This document shows, piece after piece, positions 35,003-45,300 of a stretch of 64,000 nt of DNA; within the stretch, counting starts at the first letter, position 1; the number at the start of each line of letters is the position of its first letter. Origin of the DNA: Pontivivens ytuae (GTDB taxonomy: Bacteria; Pseudomonadota; Alphaproteobacteria; Rhodobacterales; Rhodobacteraceae); NCBI RefSeq assembly GCF_015679265.1, contig NZ_CP064942.1, positions 2,016,001 to 2,080,000 of the forward strand, in the 5' to 3' direction. The translations under genes were made by a program, and so were the position numbers. The notes under the pieces were generated by a model, which made no database searches, had not been told where the DNA came from, and saw only the letters and a list, made by a program, of their open reading frames with translations.

Positions 35003-35434
35003 TTAATCTCCTTCGCTGCTGGCAACCGGCCAAATCAGCCAAGCAGCCAGTGCCGATAATGCCATACCCAAAAGCGCGACACCTCCGTTATAGTAACTTG
35101 GAAGCGCAGCGCCTGATACGCTGTAGCCCCACGCAAGAAATGCGATGTTCGACGCTATGCGATGAGCCCTTTGGGACTCGTTGGGAATTTGATCACCGAA
35201 AAGCCGCTTTGTGAAAAAAATAATTAGAAGGCAGAAAGTTAATGCGACGCCGAGCAGTATATAAAGAACAACATCTTCGGAAAACCCCATAGCTGCACAT
35301 GCAGCTACGCAAGCTGTAAAGGTGCTTACCAGTTCTGCGGGAATATACTTGAGCAGCCGATCACGGAATTGGTCTGTTTCGGAGTCGCTGGTCATAGTCC
35401 CAGCTGGCGGTCGAGGCACGACGAATCTTGTCAT
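35003..35434 (-). CDS. Small integral membrane protein, partner of the protease
   Basis: 143 residues from the ATG at 35434, which has an AAAGGAG ribosome-binding site with about 8-bp spacing. It has four hydrophobic stretches (LVSTFTACVAACAAMGF, VLYILLGVALTFCLLIIFF, IASNIAFLAWGYSVSGAAL and GVALLGMALSALAAWLIW). The charged N-terminus (SDSETDQFRDRLLKYI) is cytoplasmic. No family is recognised. It is translated directly before the trypsin-like protease, so a membrane-sensor plus protease pair is plausible. Confidence 0.68.
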   Translation of the reverse strand: MTRFVVPRPPAGTMTSDSETDQFRDRLLKYIPAELVSTFTACVAACAAMGFSEDVVLYILLGVALTFCLLIIFFTKRLFGDQIPNESQRAHRIASNIAFLAWGYSVSGAALPSYYNGGVALLGMALSALAAWLIWPVASSEGD

Positions 35435-35557
35435 TATCAGTCTCCTTTTGGGCAATCGCGCCGAGGCTAGGTTGCCGATTGCGTTGCTCCAAGTGCTTTT
35501 TTGAAGTCTCTGATCGTTGATAAGTGACGGGTAGACTTACCGGTGTCTTGAGTGAAG

Positions 35558-35803
35558 TCACACATGATACAAGCGTCTTCGTGTGTTGATCTGTAGGAAC
35601 AAAACTGAATCCGGTTGGACTTTTGCGGGGCCGTCGTTGGATGGGATTTCGTCGGGAAACCCAGAAGCCATAGTCTTGGTCCCACCGCTGATGATTTCCC
35701 AAGCGCTTGCAGCCCGGCGACCGAACGCGATGCTGAGCTCACGTTTTCTACTAGCGGAAACTTGGGGCTGATGGTTTTGATCAGTACTGCGATCATGTGT
35801 CAA
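35558..35803 (-). CDS. Possible 81-aa protein upstream of the protease pair
   Basis: An 81-residue frame (MTHDRSTDQNHQPQVSASRK at the start, then SIAFGRRAASAWEIISGG) on the same strand as the protease operon. Another overlapping frame on this strand is equally open, and no good ribosome-binding site is seen, so its reality is doubtful. Confidence 0.25.
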   Translation of the reverse strand: MTHDRSTDQNHQPQVSASRKRELSIAFGRRAASAWEIISGGTKTMASGFPDEIPSNDGPAKVQPDSVLFLQINTRRRLYHV

Positions 35804-36121
35804 ACTTCTGAGATTGAATTACTTTATAGATCTCGAAAACAAGTCATGTGTAGTGCTGGGTTCCGGTAATGAACGATCAATCATGAGGCAAAGTTAGTGA
35901 TCGGGTGGAAAATGAATACTTGGTTGATGTCTTCCACCAGAACAAACATGACAGCGTTGACCCTGCTTGCCATGCTTGTAGCTCGGCTAAGTCACGGCAG
36001 CTATCGCGTCAGGTAGCGCGACGCTTCTGAAAGGTTGGATCAAAGCCCGTTTTCCTAAGAAAGGGTCTTGCCCGAATCCAATGCTGTCACGCATGTTACC
36101 AGAAGACAGGGTGGATGATTT
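35804..36121. other. Intergenic region before the giant-protein operon
   Basis: 318 bp between divergent genes. The only small frame of note is 35912-36016 on the + strand (34 residues, MNTWLMSSTRTNMTALTLLA), which looks like a signal peptide but is too short to support. The promoter of the operon starting at 36122 should lie here; I see no strong promoter match. Confidence 0.35.
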
Positions 36122-37378
36122 ATGCTGCACTTAACGCATGGCGCTTTCTCTTGCGTCCTAAGGATAATTTCTCTTTTTGCTTTTGCATTTGCCCTTACGA
36201 GTTGTGCGGTTCCCCGCATTCCCGATGTGATTGAGCTCAATTCCCAAAACGCCGGCTCTTCCGGATTTGCACATAGAATGAACTTTTCTGTTCTGCCAAG
36301 GCCTTCCGAGCCCACACCACGGAACTACGGTCTGAATACCTCTGATATGGTAGTGCTGACCTGTGGCGAAGGGGAGCTTGTATCCGTTGCGTCTGACCTG
36401 GCTGATCTTCTCAGAAATCATCCTGAGCCGCGCTTGCCCTTAGCGCTATTGGCGGGGCTTCAGACCACGGAATTTACTTGCTCTGACGGCGCGCGCACTA
36501 CTGTTCGGCTCTGTACTGGAGGATCATCTCAGTGCCCCGCTCCAATTGGGACGATGACCTGGGCGGGTCTTCAAGAGCAAGTGCCCGCTCCGTTCGAAAT
36601 CACTTTGCAGCGATCCGAGGATTTCGCCTTTTTGCCGAGGGACAGAGTTACCATCGCGTATGACTTCACTCGGTTGGAGCCTCTGTCGCTACAGGTAATG
36701 GGACCATTTTATCGCGATATGATGGGTAGCGTTGCAGCCCATGGAGCTTTGGATGTACCTGTAGTTTCCCGCGCACCGCACGCGCAATCCGAGATCCCTG
36801 AATACCCCATGCATCTCAATCTGTTGAGCGTGGGCACTATGGCGGTTCAGGCTCACCGACCTGGAGAATGCAGGGCGCACCAACCAACCGTCAGCTCGTT
36901 AACGGCGTGTCTGAATATTCTGCCGACGGTTGGATATGCCGGAAACGGGGCCTACGCGCGATATGCCATTGGCCAATGTCGTGCGATGGGGATTGACCCA
37001 AGCCTGTTCAATAGTGGCGACAGTCCGGAAAGTGCTTTGCTCAATGTGTTTCGGGTGGCACTGCGTGATCCAGAGTTCACAGTTCTATCTCAAGATGGCA
37101 CGCGCCATGTCGTCCCGTTTGAAAGTGGCCAGCCGGTTGTAGCCACGCTTGCCCGCCTGATGCCCGAATTGACTGGGACCGAGTTATTCTATCCACAGTC
37201 TCAATTCGGCATAGGCGCTTTCTTCACCGTGATCCCTGCCGAGGCCAGTTGTATGGCCGAAGCAAGACCCTTCTACTTCTATGCGGATCAAGCGTCCGGG
37301 CCAGACTTTGGGCCCGTTTTGATCCGCCGAGGAGACACCATCATCGTTTCCAGCCAACGGCCGATATCCCCTGACTAG
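36122..37378 (+). CDS. Lipoprotein of the giant-protein operon
   Basis: This 418-residue protein has a hydrophobic signal (ISLFAFAFALTSC) and a lipobox LTSC with the acylated Cys at residue 28. The mature protein has scattered cysteines in pairs (TCGEGE, CSDGAR, LCTGGSSQCP, ECRAHQ, TACLNI), suggesting disulfides in the periplasm. No domain is recognised. It is the first gene of a seven-gene + strand operon and is followed 39 bp later by the first giant gene, which has its own GGAGG site. A role in anchoring or exporting the giant proteins at the envelope is possible but inferred. Confidence 0.7.
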   Translation: MLHLTHGAFSCVLRIISLFAFAFALTSCAVPRIPDVIELNSQNAGSSGFAHRMNFSVLPRPSEPTPRNYGLNTSDMVVLTCGEGELVSVASDLADLLRNHPEPRLPLALLAGLQTTEFTCSDGARTTVRLCTGGSSQCPAPIGTMTWAGLQEQVPAPFEITLQRSEDFAFLPRDRVTIAYDFTRLEPLSLQVMGPFYRDMMGSVAAHGALDVPVVSRAPHAQSEIPEYPMHLNLLSVGTMAVQAHRPGECRAHQPTVSSLTACLNILPTVGYAGNGAYARYAIGQCRAMGIDPSLFNSGDSPESALLNVFRVALRDPEFTVLSQDGTRHVVPFESGQPVVATLARLMPELTGTELFYPQSQFGIGAFFTVIPAEASCMAEARPFYFYADQASGPDFGPVLIRRGDTIIVSSQRPISPD

Positions 37379-37417
37379 TTCTGCCGCGGGCATTGGCATC
37401 AAATCGGAGGCCAGAGC

Positions 37418-40400
37418 ATGTCCTTGATCGTTTCCCTCAAAGCTATGGGTGCTACGGCCTATCTGGAAGGTGATGCCGCTGCGACAGTCACGGCTAGTGG
37501 GGAGATGTTAGGCAATTTCGCTATGGTCCTCTTCGGTCACGCGTCTCGTTCGGTGGGCTTTGGGCCTCAAGCCCTGCATCAAGCAGAGGCAATTCAAACC
37601 ACGGATGGGAGATGGGAGTTAACAGACCTGTCATCGCGTGTAACCTTCCGCTGGGCGACGCGTTGCTACATCACAGATTCAGCCGATGCTGCGGTGACTT
37701 TAGGATTTGCGACCGCTGAGCTTAAAAATGCAAATAAAAACAATACTACAGCCGTAGTCGCGTTGCCAGATATTAGCGCTTCGATCATTCCGGATCGGGC
37801 GCCTGATCGCGCGAATACATTCTTCTATGCAGACACAGGTGTCGAAACCCGCGAAGAACTTGTAGGGCGAAGTTGGCCAGAGTTAAATGAACGCACCGGG
37901 TTTTATCTCAAACCGGGGGCTGATGGTGTAGTTCAGGCGAGCTTGGGAGTCCTCAAGAACGGCATCAACGTCAGCACGCGCGACGATCTTTCGGTAGCAG
38001 TGTCCGTCTTGATGGAACTGCTGTTCCTCCGGGAGAATAGCGGTCCTGAAGCGGGTGCTTTTTCGCTGAAGCTTGAGGCTACTCGTAGTGGCTTTCAGCG
38101 TGTGCTGCTGCGTACGTTCGGAGCGGCGGGCAAGGACACCGGGCTGCGGTTTGCCAGCGCTCATAATGAGCCGGGAATGAATATTGCGCTTGCCGCGTCT
38201 TGTGTGGTTACGGGTCAGGCGTTGCGCCTTCGAAACTTCCTTGATCGCACGGGGCGCAAGCCGATGAGCCGGCTCGAAGTGCGCGCCGATGCTGGTGATC
38301 CCGCTTTTGAGGATCCCTTGGGGCGCTCTTCCATCGAGGGTCCGCAGGATAGGATAACCTTCGCTATGGAAATCCCAAAACGGGCTGATCTTAGTTCGGG
38401 TCGGGTGCAGGTTCTATACGGCAGTGAAGCCCCGCAGATCACAGAGTTCGAGGCAGCTTTCGGTGAACGGTTTAATGGTGTGCGAGTACGCGGTGTGGGA
38501 GATGACCGAGGTTTACAAGCAAGGTTTGACGCCGACTGCGCAATTCTTGATTTGGCTTCTGGGGAGGATCGGTTTCACCTTCTGGCGGGTGCCGCCATAA
38601 ACCCGCGCGAGGCCACCCAAGCGCCTTTGATTGAGATGCCGCAGATTTCGGGCAGCACAGCGGTACTGACGCCTAAGCTCAACATCTCTTCTGGTGCACG
38701 TCACCTCGATATTCCGGTTGCGACTGCGGTGTTGCGGGTCGAGAAGGCCAGAGCGAACGAGTCGCCCATGACAGTGGATGAGCGTGGCAACTTGTTGCAG
38801 ATGGGCGCGCCGCTCTTGGTGTCGAACCCAGTCGGGATTGCGTCTGTCCAAGGTGAGGCCTCAGAATACGCGGAATGGGCTTTGGCGCTCGACCCAAATT
38901 ACGCAGGGCTCACATTTGATTTGACTGATGAGGGGCTCGGCAAACCGCGCGCCGCGCCTGCAGTTGTTCCGACCCCCGCGCCGCTTGTTGAGGCCTTAGT
39001 AGCGGATGCGGAGAAGGCTGTGGACGCGGCAGCCCCACAATGGGTCGATAAATTCCGTACGCAGGAGCCCGGTGTTGCCTATGCCTCTGCAGAAGATCGT
39101 AATCTGCTCGTCAAGATTGATGACCAACCCGTGGGACGTGGTACTACGCCGGGAGAGGTAACAACCGTCAAGACGGTTAAAGACCCATCCGGGAAAGAAA
39201 GGCTTGCCTACACCGCGTTCTTTGTGACACTCGGCTATGCTCTTGTCGAGTTGATTGCCTTTGGCGTCGGTCGCAAATGGGAAGCGATTGGATCAGAAGA
39301 GCTTAAGATCGGTCTTAAGGATCTCGACAAGCCCGTTGACCCCGGCAAGCCTGAGGACTTTGTACGCCGGAACGGGTTGGATGATCTTCTGGTCACCTAC
39401 AACATGCCTGATGGCAGTGAGACCTTCGGGCGCCAAGAGTTCAAACGCCTGATCGAGCGCAACCGCCCTACGAAAGAGCATGACCGTCTCCTGCTTCCGA
39501 TCTCAAAGACCGTGGGTCTTGTCCTATGGGACAAGGATAAAGACGGTCAGGTGCGCTGGATGGATCAACTGGTCCAGCGCATGCTCAGCCCAGATGGCGA
39601 ACCGCCAGTCCATCCGGACACGATGCTGGCGCTTGATTTCAGCACGCAGGCTGGCCTCGCGCCTGGCGATATTGGGCGCAAACCCGATGGCACCCCCTGG
39701 ACATCCTGGGATGATATCCCAAAAGACGAGGAGGTGCTTTGGCCTAAAGCACGGGCGAAAAAACAACCTGCGCCTGGTGCTGCCAAGAAAGACAAAAAGG
39801 GGCCCCTGCTCGACCCATCTGACCCGAAGTGGCGCGGCATTTTCTTCAGGAATGCGCCTGCATCTGTACTCATTCCGCCCTTTGTAGACGAGACGCTCAC
39901 CGCAAAGTTCCCAGCGATCGCAGGCCTGCTGGAAACGCTGCAAAACAAACTCCTGATCCGGTATGGCTGGCGCGATCCGAACGGGGCAACGTTTGTCGCC
40001 AGCATTACGGAACGGCGCCGAATTTCGCCCGAGGTGATCGAACGGATTGCGGTGCTGGAAGTGGATCAGATGGGTGTAAAGGGCGCGCCACTCAACGGCT
40101 CGTCCAGTGCGATCGTCCAGGCCGGGGGTAGTGTCATCCTGACTTTGCCATGGTGGAAGGCCGAAGGCGCCGGTGACGACGAGGCCATGGAGGTTACGGG
40201 CACCTTCCAACTCGATCTCACCAACAAAAAAGACGTGCTGCAATCTTTGCGTATCAGGGTTAACCGCGACTTTAACGGCCCCGCAGACATTCCCGGAATC
40301 GACCGGATCGTTCTCTCAGACCTCGATTGCGATCTCAAGAGCGCGACGCTTGCGATTGATGTCTTCCCCGATGACAAGTTGAAATCCGTCCTGCCGTTCC

Positions 40401-42304
40401 TTACCAAGGACAAGCCGCTTAGCGCGTCCGTCTACATTAACCTGAGCAACGAGCAGGACGCGGCCAACAGCAATATTAATTTGCTCCTTCCGACGGAGAT
40501 CGAGACCAAGCTCTTTGGTCGATGGAACTTGTCGGTGACCCATGCCGCCTTTGTTTTTGAGGATGGCACGCAAGGCAACGATATTTTCCTTCGGTTCCAG
40601 GGGCGCATTGATCTGCGACTGCCGGGGTTGCGCGCCATCGTTGCCGAGATCACGATCCGCCGCCGACCGGGGGCCACCGACTGGGAGGTCGATGTGACCT
40701 TTCAAGGCATCGATATCGAGTTGGAAATTGGCGACACGCGCATAGCAGGGAATCTTGAATGGGTCCGGTTGCCAAAAGATGGGACGAAACCGCCGGAAGA
40801 CGGTGCGGTATCGCAACCCGAAATCCTCAAGGCCGGGCGCGACCGCGAGATTTACGGGGCCCTCAGCGCAAAGGGCGGGGTGTTTGGCGAGGGTTGGGAA
40901 CTACTCGCTAAGTCGGGGCACCAAGGCGGAAAAACCTATTTCGCTTCTCTGTTGCAGGGCGACTTCGACATTTCCCTGGGCAGCATGGAGATTCAGCAAC
41001 CCGGGCTGTTGCTGGCCCACGATGCGGATTTCGAGCACAAGACGTTCAAGCTTTCCGAAGCTTTTGCCGAAGGCAATAACGACGTAATCAAACAACTCAG
41101 ACCCGATGAGTGGGACGATCAGAAACTCAACCGCCGGACTTGGCTGACAAACTGGAAACCCAATGACGATATGGGCACCCTTGTCGCCGTGTCGGGCTAT
41201 CTTAACACGAAGAGCGCGTTGGCCAAACCGGTAGACGAGAAACGCTATCGGACGACGGTGGCCTATTCCGATCTAGGGTACTTCAGGGTCGATGCGTACG
41301 CCAACCTCTTTGGCCTCAAGGACCCACAACGCTTTTCTCTGACAATCAACACAAAGCGCAAATATATCGAGGCAGGCTTTAGCTTTCCTGAAATCAAAAT
41401 CGCCCCGCACCCTGCGCCGAATCCGCAATATATTGTCAGTCCGGGATATTTTGCTTTGGGCGCCTCGTATGGCGGGCCGTTCAAGCTCAAGCAATCCATG
41501 GGTTGGCCTGTGCTCACCGGCGAGGATGACTACGAACGCGATTGGACGCGCGCATCGAGGGTCAAGATCACAGGCATGTGGCCGATTAATACCTTCTGGG
41601 GTGGTGTGCAGACCGAGGTCCGGCTCAATCCATTGGTGTTCTATCAAGGCTTTGCGGTGCGTCTAGGATGGACGGAAACCTTCGAGTTGACAGGAAGCAA
41701 GCTCGCCGACGCTCGCGCAGAACTTGGCGTTGCCCTAGGCGGTGTATTCGAGTTTGAGTTCAGCCTCTCGCAACGCAGCAGTGCCTCCCTTCAATCCATC
41801 GAAGGTATGGCGACGCCCCGGCACGCCGTTCTGCATAATGATGCAAGCCTCATGCTCGAGGCGACACAAGCCAGTTTGCGTTCTGTTAAAGCGGACCCAT
41901 CGCTGGCAGAACACGCGGAGTGTATTGATTACTGCTTGCAGATCATGGCCGAAGCGGGCCTCCGCAGTACGAAGATTGAGGCGCGCTTGAGCGCGAGCAT
42001 TTACGCTGATGTTTGGGGCAGCGGCTCGGTTGAGTTCCTCGGTGTCACGATTGTATCTGCCTCCCTGCGCGCGTACGTGCGTTTCCTTGCCTGCGGCTCA
42101 ATTCGAACAGGCGTGCGCAAACTAAAGGGGGCGGCTGGGTTTGAGTTCTCGGTCACCATCTTGTGTGTGACCTATACCACAACGGCGCGATTCGAGATCG
42201 TTTTGAAGGATGAAGACTGCAGCTTCCAGGCAGGGGAGCGGGTGGGCTTTGAGCCTGTGTCGCTTCCAGCCCCACTACGGTTTCTCGAGGAGGTTCAGAA
42301 ATGA
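37418..42304 (+). CDS. Giant protein 1 (1628 aa), unknown family
   Basis: This 1628-residue protein has no signal peptide. The ATG is preceded by CGGAGG. It is rich in predicted beta strands. A hydrophobic stretch lies near residues 597-618 (TAFFVTLGYALVELIAFGVG), the only candidate membrane segment. An EF-hand-like calcium loop (DKDKDGQVRWMD) lies at residues 705-716, followed by a Lys/Pro linker. The C-terminal 200 residues contain several cysteines (CIDYCLQ, LACGS, LCVTYTT). I do not recognise any domain. Its stop overlaps the next start (ATGA), so it is made together with giant protein 2. It could be a surface or scaffold protein, but no family evidence supports a specific role. Confidence 0.72.
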   Translation: MSLIVSLKAMGATAYLEGDAAATVTASGEMLGNFAMVLFGHASRSVGFGPQALHQAEAIQTTDGRWELTDLSSRVTFRWATRCYITDSADAAVTLGFATAELKNANKNNTTAVVALPDISASIIPDRAPDRANTFFYADTGVETREELVGRSWPELNERTGFYLKPGADGVVQASLGVLKNGINVSTRDDLSVAVSVLMELLFLRENSGPEAGAFSLKLEATRSGFQRVLLRTFGAAGKDTGLRFASAHNEPGMNIALAASCVVTGQALRLRNFLDRTGRKPMSRLEVRADAGDPAFEDPLGRSSIEGPQDRITFAMEIPKRADLSSGRVQVLYGSEAPQITEFEAAFGERFNGVRVRGVGDDRGLQARFDADCAILDLASGEDRFHLLAGAAINPREATQAPLIEMPQISGSTAVLTPKLNISSGARHLDIPVATAVLRVEKARANESPMTVDERGNLLQMGAPLLVSNPVGIASVQGEASEYAEWALALDPNYAGLTFDLTDEGLGKPRAAPAVVPTPAPLVEALVADAEKAVDAAAPQWVDKFRTQEPGVAYASAEDRNLLVKIDDQPVGRGTTPGEVTTVKTVKDPSGKERLAYTAFFVTLGYALVELIAFGVGRKWEAIGSEELKIGLKDLDKPVDPGKPEDFVRRNGLDDLLVTYNMPDGSETFGRQEFKRLIERNRPTKEHDRLLLPISKTVGLVLWDKDKDGQVRWMDQLVQRMLSPDGEPPVHPDTMLALDFSTQAGLAPGDIGRKPDGTPWTSWDDIPKDEEVLWPKARAKKQPAPGAAKKDKKGPLLDPSDPKWRGIFFRNAPASVLIPPFVDETLTAKFPAIAGLLETLQNKLLIRYGWRDPNGATFVASITERRRISPEVIERIAVLEVDQMGVKGAPLNGSSSAIVQAGGSVILTLPWWKAEGAGDDEAMEVTGTFQLDLTNKKDVLQSLRIRVNRDFNGPADIPGIDRIVLSDLDCDLKSATLAIDVFPDDKLKSVLPFLTKDKPLSASVYINLSNEQDAANSNINLLLPTEIETKLFGRWNLSVTHAAFVFEDGTQGNDIFLRFQGRIDLRLPGLRAIVAEITIRRRPGATDWEVDVTFQGIDIELEIGDTRIAGNLEWVRLPKDGTKPPEDGAVSQPEILKAGRDREIYGALSAKGGVFGEGWELLAKSGHQGGKTYFASLLQGDFDISLGSMEIQQPGLLLAHDADFEHKTFKLSEAFAEGNNDVIKQLRPDEWDDQKLNRRTWLTNWKPNDDMGTLVAVSGYLNTKSALAKPVDEKRYRTTVAYSDLGYFRVDAYANLFGLKDPQRFSLTINTKRKYIEAGFSFPEIKIAPHPAPNPQYIVSPGYFALGASYGGPFKLKQSMGWPVLTGEDDYERDWTRASRVKITGMWPINTFWGGVQTEVRLNPLVFYQGFAVRLGWTETFELTGSKLADARAELGVALGGVFEFEFSLSQRSSASLQSIEGMATPRHAVLHNDASLMLEATQASLRSVKADPSLAEHAECIDYCLQIMAEAGLRSTKIEARLSASIYADVWGSGSVEFLGVTIVSASLRAYVRFLACGSIRTGVRKLKGAAGFEFSVTILCVTYTTTARFEIVLKDEDCSFQAGERVGFEPVSLPAPLRFLEEVQK

Positions 42305-45300
42305 GCGAGATGACAGTTGTCGCGAATTTGTACAAATCCGATGACGCGACCTATTCGTTCCGACTGCGCTGGGTTCTCGGACAGAACGAAAAGCCTGGCG
42401 GTGCCTCCGAAGCGACGCTGCCTTTAATCGATGATGTGTTCCTTACTAGCATTCAGCAGCGTGACAAGACCTTCCTGCAAAGGGATCTGACATGGGGCGC
42501 TGCGAAGTACGAGTTCGAAACATCGCCCATGCTGGATGTTATGCTCGATCCGCCAAGGAGAGTTGAGGAGGTCCGGGGTCTTGGAGAGCCTGCGTATCGA
42601 CGTGAGGCACAAAAGCCCACCAAAGCTGTTGATCCAGGCGCCGTCGATTGGCAACCGGGCGAAATGCCCGGCGAGATGAAACGACAGATCAAAGATGGCG
42701 AAGGGTTCGGGGTCCGTCACCTTCTCGAGAATACCGACAGGCAGGCGAATTACCGGGTGGTTAGAGGGCTAACCCGGGATGGCCTCACCACGATCGCGCA
42801 AGATCTTAAAGGGACCACGCGAGGGGCGGCGCTCCGGTTCGATGTTGGCTTTACGGAACGTGTAGCCGGACGCGTTGCCGAATTTCTCGTTTCATCCGCA
42901 GTCAATCCCTTCGAGTTGGCGGATCAATTCGCACAGTTGCACCGGACGCTCGCGCAGCAGGCCCAAGATCGTGAATTGCTGTCCAACAAGGCATTTGACG
43001 CCTTTTTTGACGAAGCGAATGCCGAGGCGCCCTTGATGGAGCGTTTGGGCTTACGCGATGCCACTAGCATCCCCGAGCTCTTTTCCATGGCGGCCATGCT
43101 GCAGGTCGCCTTCTCGGATGAAGTTTTCTGCCGTGCACTCAAGAGGGAAGCTTTCGACCCCGAACAAGTACGGCGCCAACTCAAGCTAAAGGCACTGCAG
43201 GGCGGGCGAATGATCGACTTCTGGGCGCAATCCGGAGATCCAGTAGCCGACGACAGTTTGCGCGGTGAGATTTACAGCGCGAGCCGTATCCTTGGCTTAG
43301 GTATCGACATTCACGGAGTCGCGCAAAGTGTCATCGAAGATTTGTGGGCAAGCGGAGCAAATCCTACTCTGTTAATCTCTGCAAGTGACGCCAACGGGCG
43401 CTACACGCCGGCAAAATCGATCCTACACCCGGACGACCTACAACGCGCGCGCGATGAGGGCATCGCCTTTGCGCCGCGTCCACCCAAGGCTGCTAGACTC
43501 AATTTCGATCTAAATCGAGCGGATCCCAAACTCACGCAACACCCTAACGGCAAGGATCGCCAGTTCGACGCGGACGAACCAGCTTTCAAGACCGGCAATG
43601 GTGCTGTCGAGGTTCACATCACGCCGCGTATGCCAAATCACGTTCCGCGGGACAAAGCTGGAAAGCAACTCAGCGACGCTGATAAGGTCGCCACAGAGAC
43701 GGCGTTCAACATTTATGCAGTTCCTGAAGGTTCGCAGGGCATGGAGGATCTGTTTAGCGCCCCGGACGCCGCCGTCAGCCCGGGACTGCTGAAACGATTG
43801 CGGCCCTATCTCGTGACCCGACGCTATTCCTATCAGCGCGATTTGCACGGTGCTTTTCCTGACTTGGGCGGCGCTGTGCATCCCAAACTCAAATCAATCC
43901 TTGAGACCCCGCCATGGGAAGCTGTCCCTGTTCGGCCCCGGCGTGTGCGCGATTTCAGTGACCACCAAGCCTCTGACGCGGTAATCGTGTCGCCGGAGGC
44001 GCGTGTTGAAGATGAGGCAGAGGAGATTCCCGAACAACTGTATGGCGGGCCCGATGGGCCAACGATCTATTCGTTTGATCTTCGCATGGGTGGCAATGCG
44101 CAGTTCCGACCGCCTGCGGGATTGCCGCGCGGATGGGATGCTCGCGCCGAACGCAACTATGATTGGGCACCGGATCTTGATGCGGCGGGGGAACCCGTAA
44201 TGGACCGGCCACTGGCCTATCGCTTGTTTGTGACTTCGGTCGACAGCTTCGACACAGAGAGCGCTCCACTCCCAGTTCTAGCGGCAGACCCGGACGTTGC
44301 TGTGGAGCAAGAACGCTACTTGTTTTTTCCAACCTATCGCAGTCAAATTAGGCCCGTCGACCAGATCACGGTGGCAGTGGAGGATCTCGAGAAAGCACCG
44401 AAACTGGTGGTTAATGTGGCAGTGCCGGATCAGCCCTCCGACTACGGTCTTAGCGCGATGCTGAAACGGTTTGAGGACCGTGGTCATCCGGTCGTCGGTG
44501 AGTTGCGCATCTTCCGCCGCCGCGTCATTTCAAGTGATCTCGAAGATGACGTGATCTCGCTGCGCAGGCTTTCAACGGGAAGCGATGTACAATGGCGCTC
44601 GACGATGGCGCGCCTGGGCGAGCGGGGCTGGACACTGCACGAGTCGGCGCACTTTGATGCTGGGGCCAGCGCGCGGGTACTTAGGACCGAGTTTGAGCTA
44701 GAGTATAAAGATCTCGGTTTTGAATACGTCGCTGCGGTTCTTTTGAGCGTCCCAGATGCGGCTAAGCCCTTCTGGAGCGCACCTACCGACACACGGCGCA
44801 TGCTGCAATACCTCGTCGATGAAGAGACTGGAGATCGGCGCGTGGAAGACACCACTGAAACGATCGATGCGCCCTCTGCCAGCACCGTAGGTGTTTCGGA
44901 AGAGGTGGTTTCTGCGGCAAATCCCGACCAGCCTCGCGCGCCAGACTTTGGCTCGCTGCGGGTTGCAGAAGCGCAGGCGCGCCCTGTTATTCCCATCCCG
45001 GGCATGCAGCGCGACCCAATCCTTGCACGGATTGCTATGATGCCAAATCGCGCCGAGGAACTACCCCCTTTTGCTCCGCCGACAAAGCGTATGCACAGCG
45101 AACCGCCGCGCGTGCCTTGGCGTGACACCGGTTTGATCCTAAACGAAGGACAGGCGGCGAGCGCCGATGCTGCGTTGTTGCGCGCGCGGCCCGCATTGCG
45201 CGATCTTTTGCGGGACCCTGACTTTGACATCGGTGCGCCCGCGCTGAAACATGCACGACGCATCTTGGCAGAGAGCTTTCTGCGTTTTGCGGAATTTGCG

